Of a DNA stretch of 10,249 nt, positions 1 to 7,442 are shown piece after piece. The position numbers and the translations under genes are program-made. How positions within the stretch are numbered: the stretch's first letter is position 1; each line of letters opens with the position of its first letter. This stretch comes from Thermoflexales bacterium (GTDB taxonomy: Bacteria; Chloroflexota; Anaerolineae; Fen-1058), in contig JAUQXD010000359.1 in the NCBI GenBank assembly GCA_030834835.1, forward strand, positions 1 to 10,249. Direction: 5' to 3'. The notes under the pieces were generated by a model. That model searched no databases, was not told the DNA's origin, and saw only the letters and a program-made list of their open reading frames with translations.

Positions 1-903
1 TTCAAGATTCGACAGCTTGGCCTGAATCGCCGCTTCCCATTCATCCAGATAGAACTCTTCGTAGATCGCGCGATACAACTTGGCCGTGTACCAGTCGCCG
101 ATGAGCAGCAAACTCTGATTGATCTTCTCGAAGCCCAGCGTCAATGACAGCCGCTGCTCGATGACCTGGCGCAGCACCCGCTTGGAACGCGTGGGCAGCA
201 GCGACCGGCGCGCGCCGTCGTGCAGATTCTGACTGACGGCCGTCAGGTTGAGATCGATGGCTTCGTCCAGCAGGCGGTAGCGCAGCAGTTGATAATTGCC
301 GATCTTCAGCAGCTCAATGTCCGATTGGAAATCGCCCTCTGGCGAGATGATCACCGCCCCTTCCCAATCGACCACGGTCAAATCCGCTTCGGAGTAACGC
401 ACGCGCGAGATCAGGATGTCGTCGATTTCGCGCGGGCCAAAGACCTCGCGCTGGGCGCGCATGAAGCGCGCCAGCGTCTGCCCGTTGCGATCGATGAATT
501 CATCGGGCGCGCCGGTGATGGCCGAGATCATCAGGACCACGTATTCTTCGACCATATCGCCGCGCTGAGGATGCACAGACGTCAGGTGCGTTCGCAGCGC
601 CGCCTGAATGCGCGCCTTGGTCTGCAGCGAATTGTCGCTCAGCACATCGGGCAGCGAAAAATAGCACTCCGCAATTTGCGCCACACCATCATAAATCTGG
701 TAATGAATGGTAATCGGCGTCCCGTCATGCACGATCGAATCCGAGCCGGTGGTGCGCACCTCGACATCCAGCACGTCGAAGTACGGCGCGTCGCGCAGGC
801 GCTTCACCGCCGGCGGCGACTCGACTGGCTTCACGTCTTCGCACGGCATGACCAGCAGATAACAAATCTGTGCATCGATCACATCCGGCTGGGCTTCAGT
901 CAT
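1..903 (-). CDS. Conserved hypothetical protein, 3' end cut off by window edge
   Basis: An open frame of 301 codons runs leftward from the ATG at 903-901 to the first base of the window with no stop, so the protein is C-terminally incomplete. I do not recognise the N-terminal 150 residues. The second half has a rhythm seen in poorly characterised proteins: a stretch reading TVVDWEGAVIISPEG near residues 184-198, then ELLKIGNYQLLRYRLLDEAI, then a region around 270-301 with LLIGDWYTAKLYRAIYEEF and an EWEAAIQAKL motif. That ending is loosely reminiscent of the RMD1/DUF155 family, whose members often end in a membrane helix, but this is weak inference. No signal peptide or membrane segment is visible in the part present. 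Its ATG overlaps the TGA of the thioesterase gene (ATGA at 900-903), so it is the third gene of the operon and probably translationally coupled. The opposite-strand frame here is a shadow. Confidence 0.8.
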   Translation of the reverse strand, partial: MTEAQPDVIDAQICYLLVMPCEDVKPVESPPAVKRLRDAPYFDVLDVEVRTTGSDSIVHDGTPITIHYQIYDGVAQIAECYFSLPDVLSDNSLQTKARIQAALRTHLTSVHPQRGDMVEEYVVLMISAITGAPDEFIDRNGQTLARFMRAQREVFGPREIDDILISRVRYSEADLTVVDWEGAVIISPEGDFQSDIELLKIGNYQLLRYRLLDEAIDLNLTAVSQNLHDGARRSLLPTRSKRVLRQVIEQRLSLTLGFEKINQSLLLIGDWYTAKLYRAIYEEFYLDEWEAAIQAKLSNLE

Positions 904-1316
904 ACGGCCTCGAAATCCACCAGCGTTTGACGCCACCGATCGGGCAACGGCACGGCGCGCCCCACCGCATAGTCAAACATCACCTGCACGGTGCGGCCGC
1001 CAGCCAGCAGGCGCCCATCGGCCGTGTCGATAAATTGGTACTCCATGTCGAAGCTGCTGTTACCCAGGCGGCTGACACGCGCCTGTATGCTCAACTGTGC
1101 TGACATGAGGATGGGCGCTTTGAACTGACACGTCGCTTCGGCGATGATAAAGAACGGCGAGGGGAAATCATCCGCCAACAGGCCCAGGTGTTTGAAGTAT
1201 TCGACGCGGGCCATTTCCATGTACGTAAAGTACACGGCGTTGTTGACGTGCCCGAACGCATCCAGGTCGCGAAAGCGAATCGTGATGGGGGTGGCAAATC
1301 GAAACGTCTCGGCCAC
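900..1316 (-). CDS. 4HBT-family acyl-CoA thioesterase (YbgC/FadM-like hotdog fold)
   Basis: Small hotdog-fold thioesterase, expected to hydrolyse an acyl-CoA thioester in the cytoplasm; the substrate cannot be told from sequence. With the start used here the protein has 138 residues, normal for the family. The family hallmark is complete: RFRDLDAFGHVNNAVY at residues 14-29, in which D19 is the expected catalytic acid and GHVNN follows, then the conserved YMEMARVEYF helix. Start choice: a GTG at 1331-1329 overlaps the Nudix stop (GTGA) but has no ribosome binding site. The in-frame GTG at 1316-1314 lies four to five bases after AAAGGTGAG and is preferred; the longer version would add five residues. 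The gene sits between Nudix hydrolase and the unrecognised protein and overlaps the latter by four bases. Confident on family, not on physiological substrate. Confidence 0.9.
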   Translation of the reverse strand: MAETFRFATPITIRFRDLDAFGHVNNAVYFTYMEMARVEYFKHLGLLADDFPSPFFIIAEATCQFKAPILMSAQLSIQARVSRLGNSSFDMEYQFIDTADGRLLAGGRTVQVMFDYAVGRAVPLPDRWRQTLVDFEAV

Positions 1317-1327
1317 AGTCTCACCTT

Positions 1328-1762
1328 TCACGCCGACACATTGATCCGTTCAAGATAATGCTGCAGATTGATCCGCGAGATTTGCGTCAGGCTGTCCGGC
1401 ACGTCATCCGGCTCGAACCACGCCAGTGCCGCGCACTTGCCCGGCTCACGAATCTCCGCTTCGCCGCCGATCAGCGCGCATACATACGTCGGCGAGACCC
1501 AGTGCTGACCTTCTTCCGGCAGAATGTGATCGACCACGTCCAGCAGGTCGCGCACTTCAATGAGCAGGCCGTATTCCTCGGTGATTTCGCGCTTCAACGC
1601 GGCCAGCAGCGTCTCGCCGAACTCCACCGCACCGCCAGGGAATTCCCACAGGCCGCGCTCGTTCCCGGCCAGCGGACCACGCTGCGCCATAAACACGCGC
1701 CCGCGCGTATTGACGATGATAGCGCCCACGCCGACTCCAATGAAATCGATACCGCGTTGCAT
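1328..1762 (-). CDS. Nudix hydrolase (MutT-like)
   Basis: Nucleoside-diphosphate-X hydrolase of 144 residues, the usual size of single-domain Nudix enzymes; cytoplasmic, metal-dependent. The Nudix box is perfect at residues 44-66: G44, five residues, E50, seven residues, R58-E59, then E62-E63, Y, G65. The upstream strand GLWEFPGG also fits the fold. Residues around WVSPTYVCAL and the late KCAALAWFEPDDVPDSL resemble house-cleaning members that act on (d)NTPs or nucleotide sugars, but the substrate is undetermined. The ATG at 1762-1760 is preceded by GGAGG (1778-1774) at 11-base spacing. It is the first gene of a leftward operon; its TGA overlaps a GTG of the thioesterase frame by four bases, and its last codons carry the ribosome binding site of the next gene. 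Confidence 0.93.
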   Translation of the reverse strand: MQRGIDFIGVGVGAIIVNTRGRVFMAQRGPLAGNERGLWEFPGGAVEFGETLLAALKREITEEYGLLIEVRDLLDVVDHILPEEGQHWVSPTYVCALIGGEAEIREPGKCAALAWFEPDDVPDSLTQISRINLQHYLERINVSA

Positions 1763-1773
1763 GTGTGGCTTAA

Positions 1774-1778
1774 CCTCC
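1774..1778 (-). promoter_or_regulatory. Ribosome binding site of the Nudix gene
   Basis: GGAGG on the minus strand, 11 bases before the ATG at 1762. It supports that start codon. Confidence 0.65.
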
Positions 1779-1794
1779 GGTGAAGATGATGACG

Positions 1795-1800
1795 ATTATA
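1795..1800 (-). promoter_or_regulatory. -10 box for the Nudix-thioesterase operon
   Basis: Perfect TATAAT on the minus strand, about 33 bases before the Nudix ATG. No good -35 hexamer is found 16-18 bases upstream, so strength is uncertain. It lies just beyond the hairpin terminator of the rhodanese gene, which fits an independent transcription unit. Confidence 0.5.
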
Positions 1801-1839
1801 CCCCACCACCCGATTGAGCCACGCAGCGATCCAAAACAT

Positions 1840-1871
1840 CACCCCGATCGGCAGCTGGCGCGATCGGGGTG
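1840..1871 (-). terminator. Hairpin terminator after the rhodanese gene
   Basis: An 11-base perfect inverted repeat (CACCCCGATCG arms with a 10-base loop, 1851-1860) starts 37 bases after the rhodanese stop. On the minus strand it is followed within a few bases by a weak T-rich stretch (GATGTTTTGG). The U tract is imperfect, so termination efficiency is uncertain, but the position between two same-direction units fits a terminator. Confidence 0.6.
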
Positions 1872-1908
1872 TGGAGAGAACCGGAGAAGTCTATAGAAAA
1901 TCGAGCGG

Positions 1909-2424
1909 CTATGGCCCGGTTACCGTCGGCAATTTGGCCGCGGCCCATTCTTTCAGGCCGCCCGCCATGCTGGTCACCTGCGTAAAGCCCGCGTTCACCA
2001 GAATGTCGCGGCCCGCTTGGCTGCGATTGCCCGATCGGCACACCACCACCACTTCTTTGTCACGCGGCACTTCCTTGACCCGCGCTGCCAACTCGCCCAG
2101 CGAAATCAACGTCGCGCCGGGAATGTGGTATTCCGTCCATTCATCCGGCTCGCGCACGTCCAGAATAAACGCGCCCGCCTCGCGTTTGGCCGCCGCTTCA
2201 GCCACAGAGATTTCCGCCGGCAAACTCGCCACGGCTGCGGCGGCTGGCGCACCGACTTTCGGCGCACTGGCCGCACCGGTACTTTGCGACATGAGTACTG
2301 CAATAACGATCACGGCCAGCAAACCCAGCCCGCCCCACACCCAGACCGCAGATGACTTCGGCGCGGCTTTCGCGGGTGGCGTCGCCGTTTTTCCTGCTGA
2401 CGATTTGGCGTTCTTCTTCGACAT
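1909..2424 (-). CDS. Membrane-anchored rhodanese-like sulfurtransferase domain protein
   Basis: Single-domain rhodanese of 171 residues. Residues 1-25 are Lys/Ala/Pro-rich and positively charged; residues 26-45 form one hydrophobic helix (WVWGGLGLLAVIVIAVLM); an Ala-rich linker leads to the rhodanese domain at about 71-165. The charge pattern predicts N-inside, so the domain should face outward. The domain shows DVREPDEW, the HIPGA motif, and the active-site loop C129-R-S-G-N-R-S, so the persulfide-forming cysteine is present. C-terminal GGLKEW is also typical. Start choice: two in-frame ATGs exist. The one at 2430 is only two bases from AGGAG, whereas the one at 2424 lies eight bases from it and is preferred. 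It is divergent from the histidine kinase. Likely role is sulfur transfer or redox sensing; the partner is unknown. Confidence 0.92.
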   Translation of the reverse strand: MSKKNAKSSAGKTATPPAKAAPKSSAVWVWGGLGLLAVIVIAVLMSQSTGAASAPKVGAPAAAAVASLPAEISVAEAAAKREAGAFILDVREPDEWTEYHIPGATLISLGELAARVKEVPRDKEVVVVCRSGNRSQAGRDILVNAGFTQVTSMAGGLKEWAAAKLPTVTGP

Positions 2425-2492
2425 GGTCATTTCTCCTGTAGTGTGTTTATCCGGTTCATTAGATGCATGACACCGTCAAACGTTTCAAACCA

Positions 2493-2522
2493 TTTACCCA
2501 AACAATACCTCGATGGTACAAT
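2493..2522 (+). promoter_or_regulatory. Candidate promoter of the histidine kinase gene
   Basis: TTTACC (2493-2498), an 18-base gap, then TACAAT (2517-2522) preceded by TG at -15/-14 (extended -10). Initiation near 2529 would leave about 33 bases before the ATG at 2562, which argues against the longer frame starting at 2463. Confidence 0.5.
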
Positions 2523-2561
2523 AATGCCATCAACGGCCTCTGTGACTTATGCGCGCACACT

Positions 2562-5174
2562 ATGTCAGACACCTCACCTGATTCAATTACAGCCCCCGAA
2601 CCGGACCGCAGTAACACACTGTTCAGCAGGTTGTTCCGCGAGCACGAAACCGTGATGCTGTTGATAGAGCCAGACACGGGCGCGATTGTCGATGTCAACC
2701 CGGCCGCCTGCGCCTTCTACGGCTACGACCATGCCGCCCTGTGCCGGCTTAACCTGGCGGACATCAATCAACGGCCCCGGCCTGAAATTGCCCTGAATCT
2801 GCAGCACGCCAGACGCGGCGAACGCAACCAGTTTGTTGTCCCGCACCGCCTGGCCTCGGGCGAAGTGCGCACCGTTGAAGTCCGCTCGTCGCTCACGGAG
2901 ATTGACGGTCAGACGCTGCTCTTCGCGATTGTACACGACATCACCGATCACGCGACTGCCGAGCGCGATTTGCGCCAGTTGGCGCAGCGCCTGACCATGC
3001 TCAACGACATCGGCCAGGCCATTGCCTCAACGCTCGATCTCGATCAGATTTTGAGCATCCTGCTGGAACGGACGCGGCAGGCGGTAGGCGCTGAGGCCTG
3101 CTCCGTGGCGCTGCTGGACGAGTCGCATACCGAACTGGTGTTTCGCCAGGCGGCCGGGGTCGCCAGCCGCGACGTTATCGGGCTGCGGTTAAAACGCGGC
3201 CAGGGCGTGGCGGGCTGGGTGGCGGAACATCAGCAATCGGTGCTGATTCTGGACGCCGCCACCGATCCGCGTCTCCTCGGGCAGATCATGACGTCATCGG
3301 ACTTTCAGACGCGCAATTTGATCTGCGTGCCGATGTTTGCCCACAACGTCATCATCGGCGTCCTGGAACAGATCAATAAAGTGACGGGCGTTTTTGACGC
3401 CGCCGATGTGCAGCTGTTGGAAGCCGTCGCCGCTCAAACCGCCGTGGCCATTGACAATGCGCGCCTGTTTGACGCCGAACGGCGCAGTCATCAACGCCTC
3501 GAGACGCTGTACCGCATCGGCCAGACCGTCAATTCGACGCTCGATCCAGCCGCAATCCTCGATCAGCTGATCGATGAGGCCATGCGCGCCACGCACGCCA
3601 CGCACGGCGCCGCACTGATCGCCCGGCCGGCCGAAGGCACCTTTGAACGTCGCGCGCAACGCGGTTACTCGCCGGAACTGATCGCGCGAGCGGCTCAGCA
3701 CCCGCTGCCCCTGGCGGGCGGCATCAATGGCCGGGCGTACACTGCCCGGCAAGTCGTCGCCGTTGACGATGTGCGGCTGGACCCCGACTATTTTCCGCTG
3801 GTGCCGGAAACCCGATCGGAAGTGGTGATCCCGATTCTGCGCGGCGACCGCGTGCTGGGCCATATCGATCTGCAAAGCCCGCTCGTCGGCGGCTTCCGCG
3901 AAGTCGATCTGGACTTTCTGCGCGTGCTGGCCGATCAGGTCGCGGTGGCGCTGGAAAATGCGCGCCTGTATCAAGAGGCTCAGCGCCATGCCACGGAACT
4001 GGAAGAGCGGGTGCGTGAACGCACGGCCGCCCTGCGCGATAGCGAAGAAACGGCCCGCGTGATGCTGAATGCCGCGCCCGATGCAGCCTATTTGCTCGAT
4101 TCGAACGGCACGGTGTTGGCGGCCAACGCGCCCGGCGCCCAGGACCTGGCGACATCGGTCGGGCAACTGGTCGGCGCCAATCTGGTGGATTTATTTGAGC
4201 CAGCCCTGGCGCAGGCCCGCCGCGCCCAGATCGATCGCGCGATCACCACCGGCCAGCCGAACCGCTTTCTAGACGAGCGAGCGGGCCGCTATTTCGATAA
4301 CGTCATTTATCCGATTCAGGCTGCCTCCGGCGTGATCGATCGAGTCGCTGTTTATACCACTGATGTAACCGAGCGCCGCCTGGCCGAAATTGAAATGCAG
4401 CGCGCCCTGGATCAGGAAAAAGAACTTAGCGAACTCAAATCGCGCTTCATCTCCATCGCCTCGCACGAGTTTCGCACGCCGCTGACCACCATCCTGTCGT
4501 CGGCCGAACTGCTGGAGCATTACAGCCATCGCTGGAGCGACGCCAAAAAATTGGACTACTTCAAGCGCATTCAGACCGCCGTGCGGCACATGGTGGACTT
4601 GATCAACGATGTGCTGGTGGTAGGCAAATCGGACGCGGGCAAGCAGGTGTTTGAGCCTGTACCGCTGGACTTGATCGGGTTCTGCGGCGCGATCATCAAC
4701 GAGATCCAGCCCGACGGGTCACACCCCCAGCCGATTGTGTTTCACGCGAGCGGCGACTGCGCTAATGCCGTGATGGACGAGCGCCTGCTGCGGCACATCC
4801 TGTCCAACCTGCTGTCCAACGCCATCAAGTATTCGCCGCCTAAAGCGCCGATCGAATTCAGCCTGCACGGGCGCGATGGGCAAGCCGTCTTCGACATCAG
4901 CGATCACGGCATCGGCATTCCGCCCGATGATCTGGCGCACCTCTACGATACCTTCCATCGCGCCGGCAACGTGGGCAACATCGCCGGCACCGGCCTGGGC
5001 ATGACCATCGTCAAACGGTCGGTCGATCTGCACGGCGGCACGATCGAAGTGAACAGCCGCGTCGGCGCAGAATCCGGTACCCGGTTCACCGTCACGCTGC
5101 CGCTAGTCTCGGTTCCGCCGGCAGCGGCGGAATCTGACCCTGAAAATAACGCTGCACCGACTCCGCCAGGGTAA
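2562..5174 (+). CDS. Soluble hybrid-sensor histidine kinase, PAS-GAF-GAF-PAS-HisKA-HATPase
   Basis: Cytoplasmic two-component sensor kinase of 870 residues with no membrane helix. Order: PAS 1 at about 20-130, GAF 1 at 142-305, GAF 2 at 311-472, a coiled-coil linker rich in Glu/Arg at 468-502, PAS 2 at 501-607, HisKA with phospho-acceptor His635 (SHEFRTPL), and HATPase_c with N-box NLLSNAIK (N753), G1 box D781-HGIGI and G2 box GTGLGM (809-814). All catalytic motifs are intact, so it should autophosphorylate. It has no receiver domain and no response regulator beside it, so it is an orphan. The ligands of PAS and GAF are not predictable; no haem or chromophore cysteine is obvious. The frame is open from an ATG at 2463, which would add 33 residues, but a promoter lies inside that extension and the family start looks like MSDTSPDS. 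Neither start has a good ribosome binding site. Its last 83 bases overlap the opposite gene. Confidence 0.93.
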   Translation: MSDTSPDSITAPEPDRSNTLFSRLFREHETVMLLIEPDTGAIVDVNPAACAFYGYDHAALCRLNLADINQRPRPEIALNLQHARRGERNQFVVPHRLASGEVRTVEVRSSLTEIDGQTLLFAIVHDITDHATAERDLRQLAQRLTMLNDIGQAIASTLDLDQILSILLERTRQAVGAEACSVALLDESHTELVFRQAAGVASRDVIGLRLKRGQGVAGWVAEHQQSVLILDAATDPRLLGQIMTSSDFQTRNLICVPMFAHNVIIGVLEQINKVTGVFDAADVQLLEAVAAQTAVAIDNARLFDAERRSHQRLETLYRIGQTVNSTLDPAAILDQLIDEAMRATHATHGAALIARPAEGTFERRAQRGYSPELIARAAQHPLPLAGGINGRAYTARQVVAVDDVRLDPDYFPLVPETRSEVVIPILRGDRVLGHIDLQSPLVGGFREVDLDFLRVLADQVAVALENARLYQEAQRHATELEERVRERTAALRDSEETARVMLNAAPDAAYLLDSNGTVLAANAPGAQDLATSVGQLVGANLVDLFEPALAQARRAQIDRAITTGQPNRFLDERAGRYFDNVIYPIQAASGVIDRVAVYTTDVTERRLAEIEMQRALDQEKELSELKSRFISIASHEFRTPLTTILSSAELLEHYSHRWSDAKKLDYFKRIQTAVRHMVDLINDVLVVGKSDAGKQVFEPVPLDLIGFCGAIINEIQPDGSHPQPIVFHASGDCANAVMDERLLRHILSNLLSNAIKYSPPKAPIEFSLHGRDGQAVFDISDHGIGIPPDDLAHLYDTFHRAGNVGNIAGTGLGMTIVKRSVDLHGGTIEVNSRVGAESGTRFTVTLPLVSVPPAAAESDPENNAAPTPPG

Positions 5175-5973
5175 GCTCCCCACCCAGCACCGGCTGCTCG
5201 TATGCGGCGGCCCATTCCGCCAGGTTTGATTGCGCGCGCTGTAGTTCGTCGCGGATCAAATAGCCCATCGGCCCGACTTGATCCAGATAACCGGTGATCT
5301 CAAAATCCCGATCGGCCCGGGCGCGATCATACGCCACGCGTTTCACTTCGGCGTGCCAGTGTCCGGCCTGCCACGCGACCTGCCCGTAACTGGCTCGCGC
5401 ATCGCCGTCGAACGGCAAACCCACTGCGCCCACGTTGACGACCAAAGTTCGATCGATGGTGCGAATCAGCGGCCGATGCGTGTGGCCCACGAGCAAGACA
5501 GCCGGCGGCGGCGCATTCTGCGGTGCAATCTTCCAGCGCAATTCATCTTCCGCCGTCTCAATGTAGATCCCCGCGCGCGTTCCCGCCATCGAAGCATGCA
5601 CACTGCGCGCTTCCGAATCGGCCTGCCACACGCTGAACTGAAACGGCCATGCCGCCAGCGTCGCCAGATCGGCCTGCACCTGCTGAAACGTCCAGAACGA
5701 GTTGCGATGCAAGTCGAAGCGCAGACCGCTGCGGGGCGCATTCGGCGCGGCGTGCGTCAGCACGTACTCTTCGTGATTGCCCAGCACGCACTGCCAGCCC
5801 TGCGTGCGCACGCGATTCAGCACCAGGTCAAGGCACTCGCGCGGGCGCGGACCGCGATTGATCACATCGCCGCCAACGATCACATGATCGGGCTGCCAGT
5901 GATCGATGTCTTCGACAACCGCTTCAAGTGCGGCCAAATTGGCGTGGACATCAGTGAGTATGGTAAGTTTCAT
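5092..5973 (-). CDS. Calcineurin-like metallophosphoesterase
   Basis: Metal-dependent phosphoesterase of 293 residues. The dinuclear site motifs are all present in order: D8-x-H10 (LTDVHAN), GGD36 followed by NRGP, GNHE at 65-68, a lone H126 (VHAS), and GHTH at 163-166. This combination matches bacterial single-domain phosphodiesterases and phosphatases related to YfcE/MJ0936. The C-terminal ~100 residues, with no recognised motif, extend past the core and may be a lid or partner-binding tail. Start choice: the ATG at 5973 places MKLTILTDVHAN at the start, as is usual for the family. An ATG at 6003 would add ten residues; neither has a clear ribosome binding site. The substrate (nucleotide, phosphodiester or protein phosphate) is not inferable. 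Its 3' end overlaps the kinase 3' end on the other strand, and it is divergent from the glycosylase gene. Confidence 0.93.
   Translation of the reverse strand: MKLTILTDVHANLAALEAVVEDIDHWQPDHVIVGGDVINRGPRPRECLDLVLNRVRTQGWQCVLGNHEEYVLTHAAPNAPRSGLRFDLHRNSFWTFQQVQADLATLAAWPFQFSVWQADSEARSVHASMAGTRAGIYIETAEDELRWKIAPQNAPPPAVLLVGHTHRPLIRTIDRTLVVNVGAVGLPFDGDARASYGQVAWQAGHWHAEVKRVAYDRARADRDFEITGYLDQVGPMGYLIRDELQRAQSNLAEWAAAYEQPVLGGELTLAESVQRYFQGQIPPLPAEPRLAAA
5113..5132. other. Perfect hairpin inside the convergent gene overlap
   Basis: TTCCGCCG and CGGCGGAA form an 8-base perfect stem with a 4-base loop, in the 83-base stretch coding for both the kinase tail (+) and the phosphoesterase tail (-). There is no T tract on either side, so it is not a classical intrinsic terminator. 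It could still stall polymerase or protect 3' ends. Confidence 0.4.
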
Positions 5974-6002
5974 ATAGAACAGTCTGTGTTGAATTTTGTG
6001 CA

Positions 6003-6031
6003 TTGATCATTAGTCGGCGTTCTCCTATAAT
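6003..6031 (+). promoter_or_regulatory. Promoter of the YcaQ-like gene
   Basis: TTGATC (6003-6008), exactly 17 bases, TATAAT (6026-6031). Initiation near 6038 leaves a leader of about 24 bases before the ATG at 6062. Near-consensus sigma70-type promoter. Confidence 0.7.
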
Positions 6032-6039
6032 CGCGCGAC

Positions 6040-6068
6040 ATTCTACCACACGGATACCCTCATGCGAA
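6040..6068 (-). promoter_or_regulatory. Candidate promoter of the phosphoesterase gene
   Basis: On the minus strand, TTCGCA (6068-6063), 17 bases, then TAGAAT (6045-6040) with TGG directly before it (extended -10). It overlaps the start codon of the YcaQ-like gene and fires away from it. Weaker than the opposing promoter. Confidence 0.4.
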
Positions 6069-7291
6069 CCCTGTCACTTGAAACCGTCCGAAGATTAGCA
6101 CTGGTCAAGCAGCATCTGGCGGATCAATTACCCACCACTGACGCCGCAGGGATTCTCGATCTGGTGCGCGATTTAGGCTGTCTGCAACTCGATCCAATCA
6201 GCGCGGTAGCGCGCTCGCACCAGATCGTCGTATGGAGTCGCGTCGGTCACTACGATCTCGATCATCTCGATCAACTCTTATGGCGCGATCGCAGTCTCTT
6301 TGAATTCTGGGCGCACGCGGCCTCGATTGTGCCCGTGGCCGACTATCCAATTCATCAGCACCTCATGCGGCGCTATGCGACTGAAAAAACTACTGGCCAG
6401 GTCAGCCAACGCTACGCGACGTGGCTCGCCGACAATCAAGGTTTGAAGCGCCATATTTTGCAGCAGATTAAAAAGCACGGCCCGCTGCCCTCACGCGAAC
6501 TTGAAGTCGAAAACAAGGTCTCAGCGGGCTGGTACTCCACGGGCTGGACCTCTGGCCGCGACGTGAGCCAGATGCTGGATTACCTGTGGACGAAGGGCAA
6601 AATCATGGTGGCGGGGCGAACGGGGATTCAAAAGTTGTGGGATCTCAGCGAGCGCTGCCTGCCCGATTGGACACCGCGCGAGACCCTAAACGCAAGGCAG
6701 ATAACGTACCGCGCCGCACAGACAGCAGTGAAGGCGCTGGGTGTGGCGACCACGCAGCAGATTAAGTGGCACTATGTCCGCCACCGCTACGAAGACCTGC
6801 CACAGGTGCTCAAACAATTGGTCCAAGACGGACGACTCGAACAAGTTCACGTTGCCGATCAGAAGGGCGCGTGGTTCATTCACGCCGATGATGTGTCCTT
6901 GCTCGATCAACTCGACTCGATCGATTTTTCGCGCACCACCCTGCTCTCGCCTTTCGACAATCTCATCTGCGATCGGGCGCGCACAACGCAGTTGTTCAAC
7001 TTCGATTTCCGCATCGAGATTTACGTGCCGCCGGCCAAGCGTAAATTCGGCTACTACGTCCTGCCGATTCTGCACGGCGATCGCATCATCGGCCGCATCG
7101 ATCCCAAGTTCGATCGGGAGCACGGCCGATTGCACATTCACGCCGTCCACGCCGAAGCGGACGCGCCAAAAGATCGCGCCACCGCCCGATCGATTCGCGG
7201 CGCGATCGAGAATTTGGCCTCATTCCTCGGCGCGAGTGACATCCATTTCACGCACCTTGTGCCATCGGGCTGGCAGCGCGATCTCAAGTAA
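6062..7291 (+). CDS. ycaQ: YcaQ/AlkX-family DNA glycosylase (HTH_42, winged helix)
   Basis: Protein of 409 residues, the same size as E. coli YcaQ (AlkX), a glycosylase that unhooks DNA interstrand crosslinks and removes bulky N-alkylated purines. The family N-terminus is clear: RDLGCLQLDPISAVARSHQIVVWSR follows a short helix. In it Q42-L-D44 is the QxD catalytic motif of the YcaQ-like branch, as opposed to QxQ of the AlkZ-like branch that protects azinomycin producers. Downstream are the winged-helix repeats and the late LLSPFDNLICDRARTTQLFNFDFRIEIY region, where SPFDN and the following Arg/Phe-rich stretch are typical. It has its own promoter, no operon partner, and convergent orientation to the ABC-F gene across a repeat. 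The start at 6062 fits the family N-terminus, though the ribosome binding site is weak. Function is by family membership; the symbol denotes the family and strict orthology is not proven. Confidence 0.9.
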   Translation: MRTLSLETVRRLALVKQHLADQLPTTDAAGILDLVRDLGCLQLDPISAVARSHQIVVWSRVGHYDLDHLDQLLWRDRSLFEFWAHAASIVPVADYPIHQHLMRRYATEKTTGQVSQRYATWLADNQGLKRHILQQIKKHGPLPSRELEVENKVSAGWYSTGWTSGRDVSQMLDYLWTKGKIMVAGRTGIQKLWDLSERCLPDWTPRETLNARQITYRAAQTAVKALGVATTQQIKWHYVRHRYEDLPQVLKQLVQDGRLEQVHVADQKGAWFIHADDVSLLDQLDSIDFSRTTLLSPFDNLICDRARTTQLFNFDFRIEIYVPPAKRKFGYYVLPILHGDRIIGRIDPKFDREHGRLHIHAVHAEADAPKDRATARSIRGAIENLASFLGASDIHFTHLVPSGWQRDLK

Positions 7292-7302
7292 CCGCGCCTG
7301 AT

Positions 7303-7399
7303 GTCATTCCCGCGTGCTGCCGGCGGGAATCCAACGATTCTATCGATGCACAACGCTATTGGACAGTCTGGATACCCGACGAAAGCATTCGGGCATGAC
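7303..7399. repeat. MITE- or REP-like palindromic intergenic repeat
   Basis: A 97-base unit bounded by imperfect 10-base inverted ends: GTCATTCCCG at 7303-7312 and CGGGCATGAC at 7390-7399 (one mismatch). Each end folds on its own: ATTCCCGC/GCGGGAAT (7306-7313 with 7323-7330, 9-base loop), and TACCCGA/TCGGGCA (7373-7379 with 7389-7395, one mismatch, 9-base loop). The ends with CATTCCCGCG and GGAATCC resemble short dispersed palindromic elements common in many bacterial genomes; copy number cannot be seen here. It fills most of the 7292-7442 gap between convergent genes and may help end transcription from both sides. No other feature is visible in that gap. Confidence 0.6.
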
Positions 7400-7442
7400 G
7401 ACCAATGGCGCGACTTGACACGAACGCCTCACTCCTCACTCG

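Noticed and set aside
220..930. Plus-strand 236-residue frame opposite the first minus-strand gene
   Set aside because: His/Arg-rich shadow translation with no domain; the minus frame is longer, gives a protein-like sequence and has an ATGA junction with the thioesterase gene.
2463..2561. 33-residue N-terminal extension of the histidine kinase
   Set aside because: A promoter-like sequence lies inside it and the residues are not PAS-like; kept only as an alternative start.
3294..4166. Minus-strand 290-residue frame inside the histidine kinase gene
   Set aside because: Antisense shadow of a well-supported kinase in GC-rich DNA; no motif and no ribosome binding site.
7292..7442. CRISPR-like repeats in the convergent gap
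   Set aside because: Only one palindromic unit with no direct-repeat and spacer periodicity.
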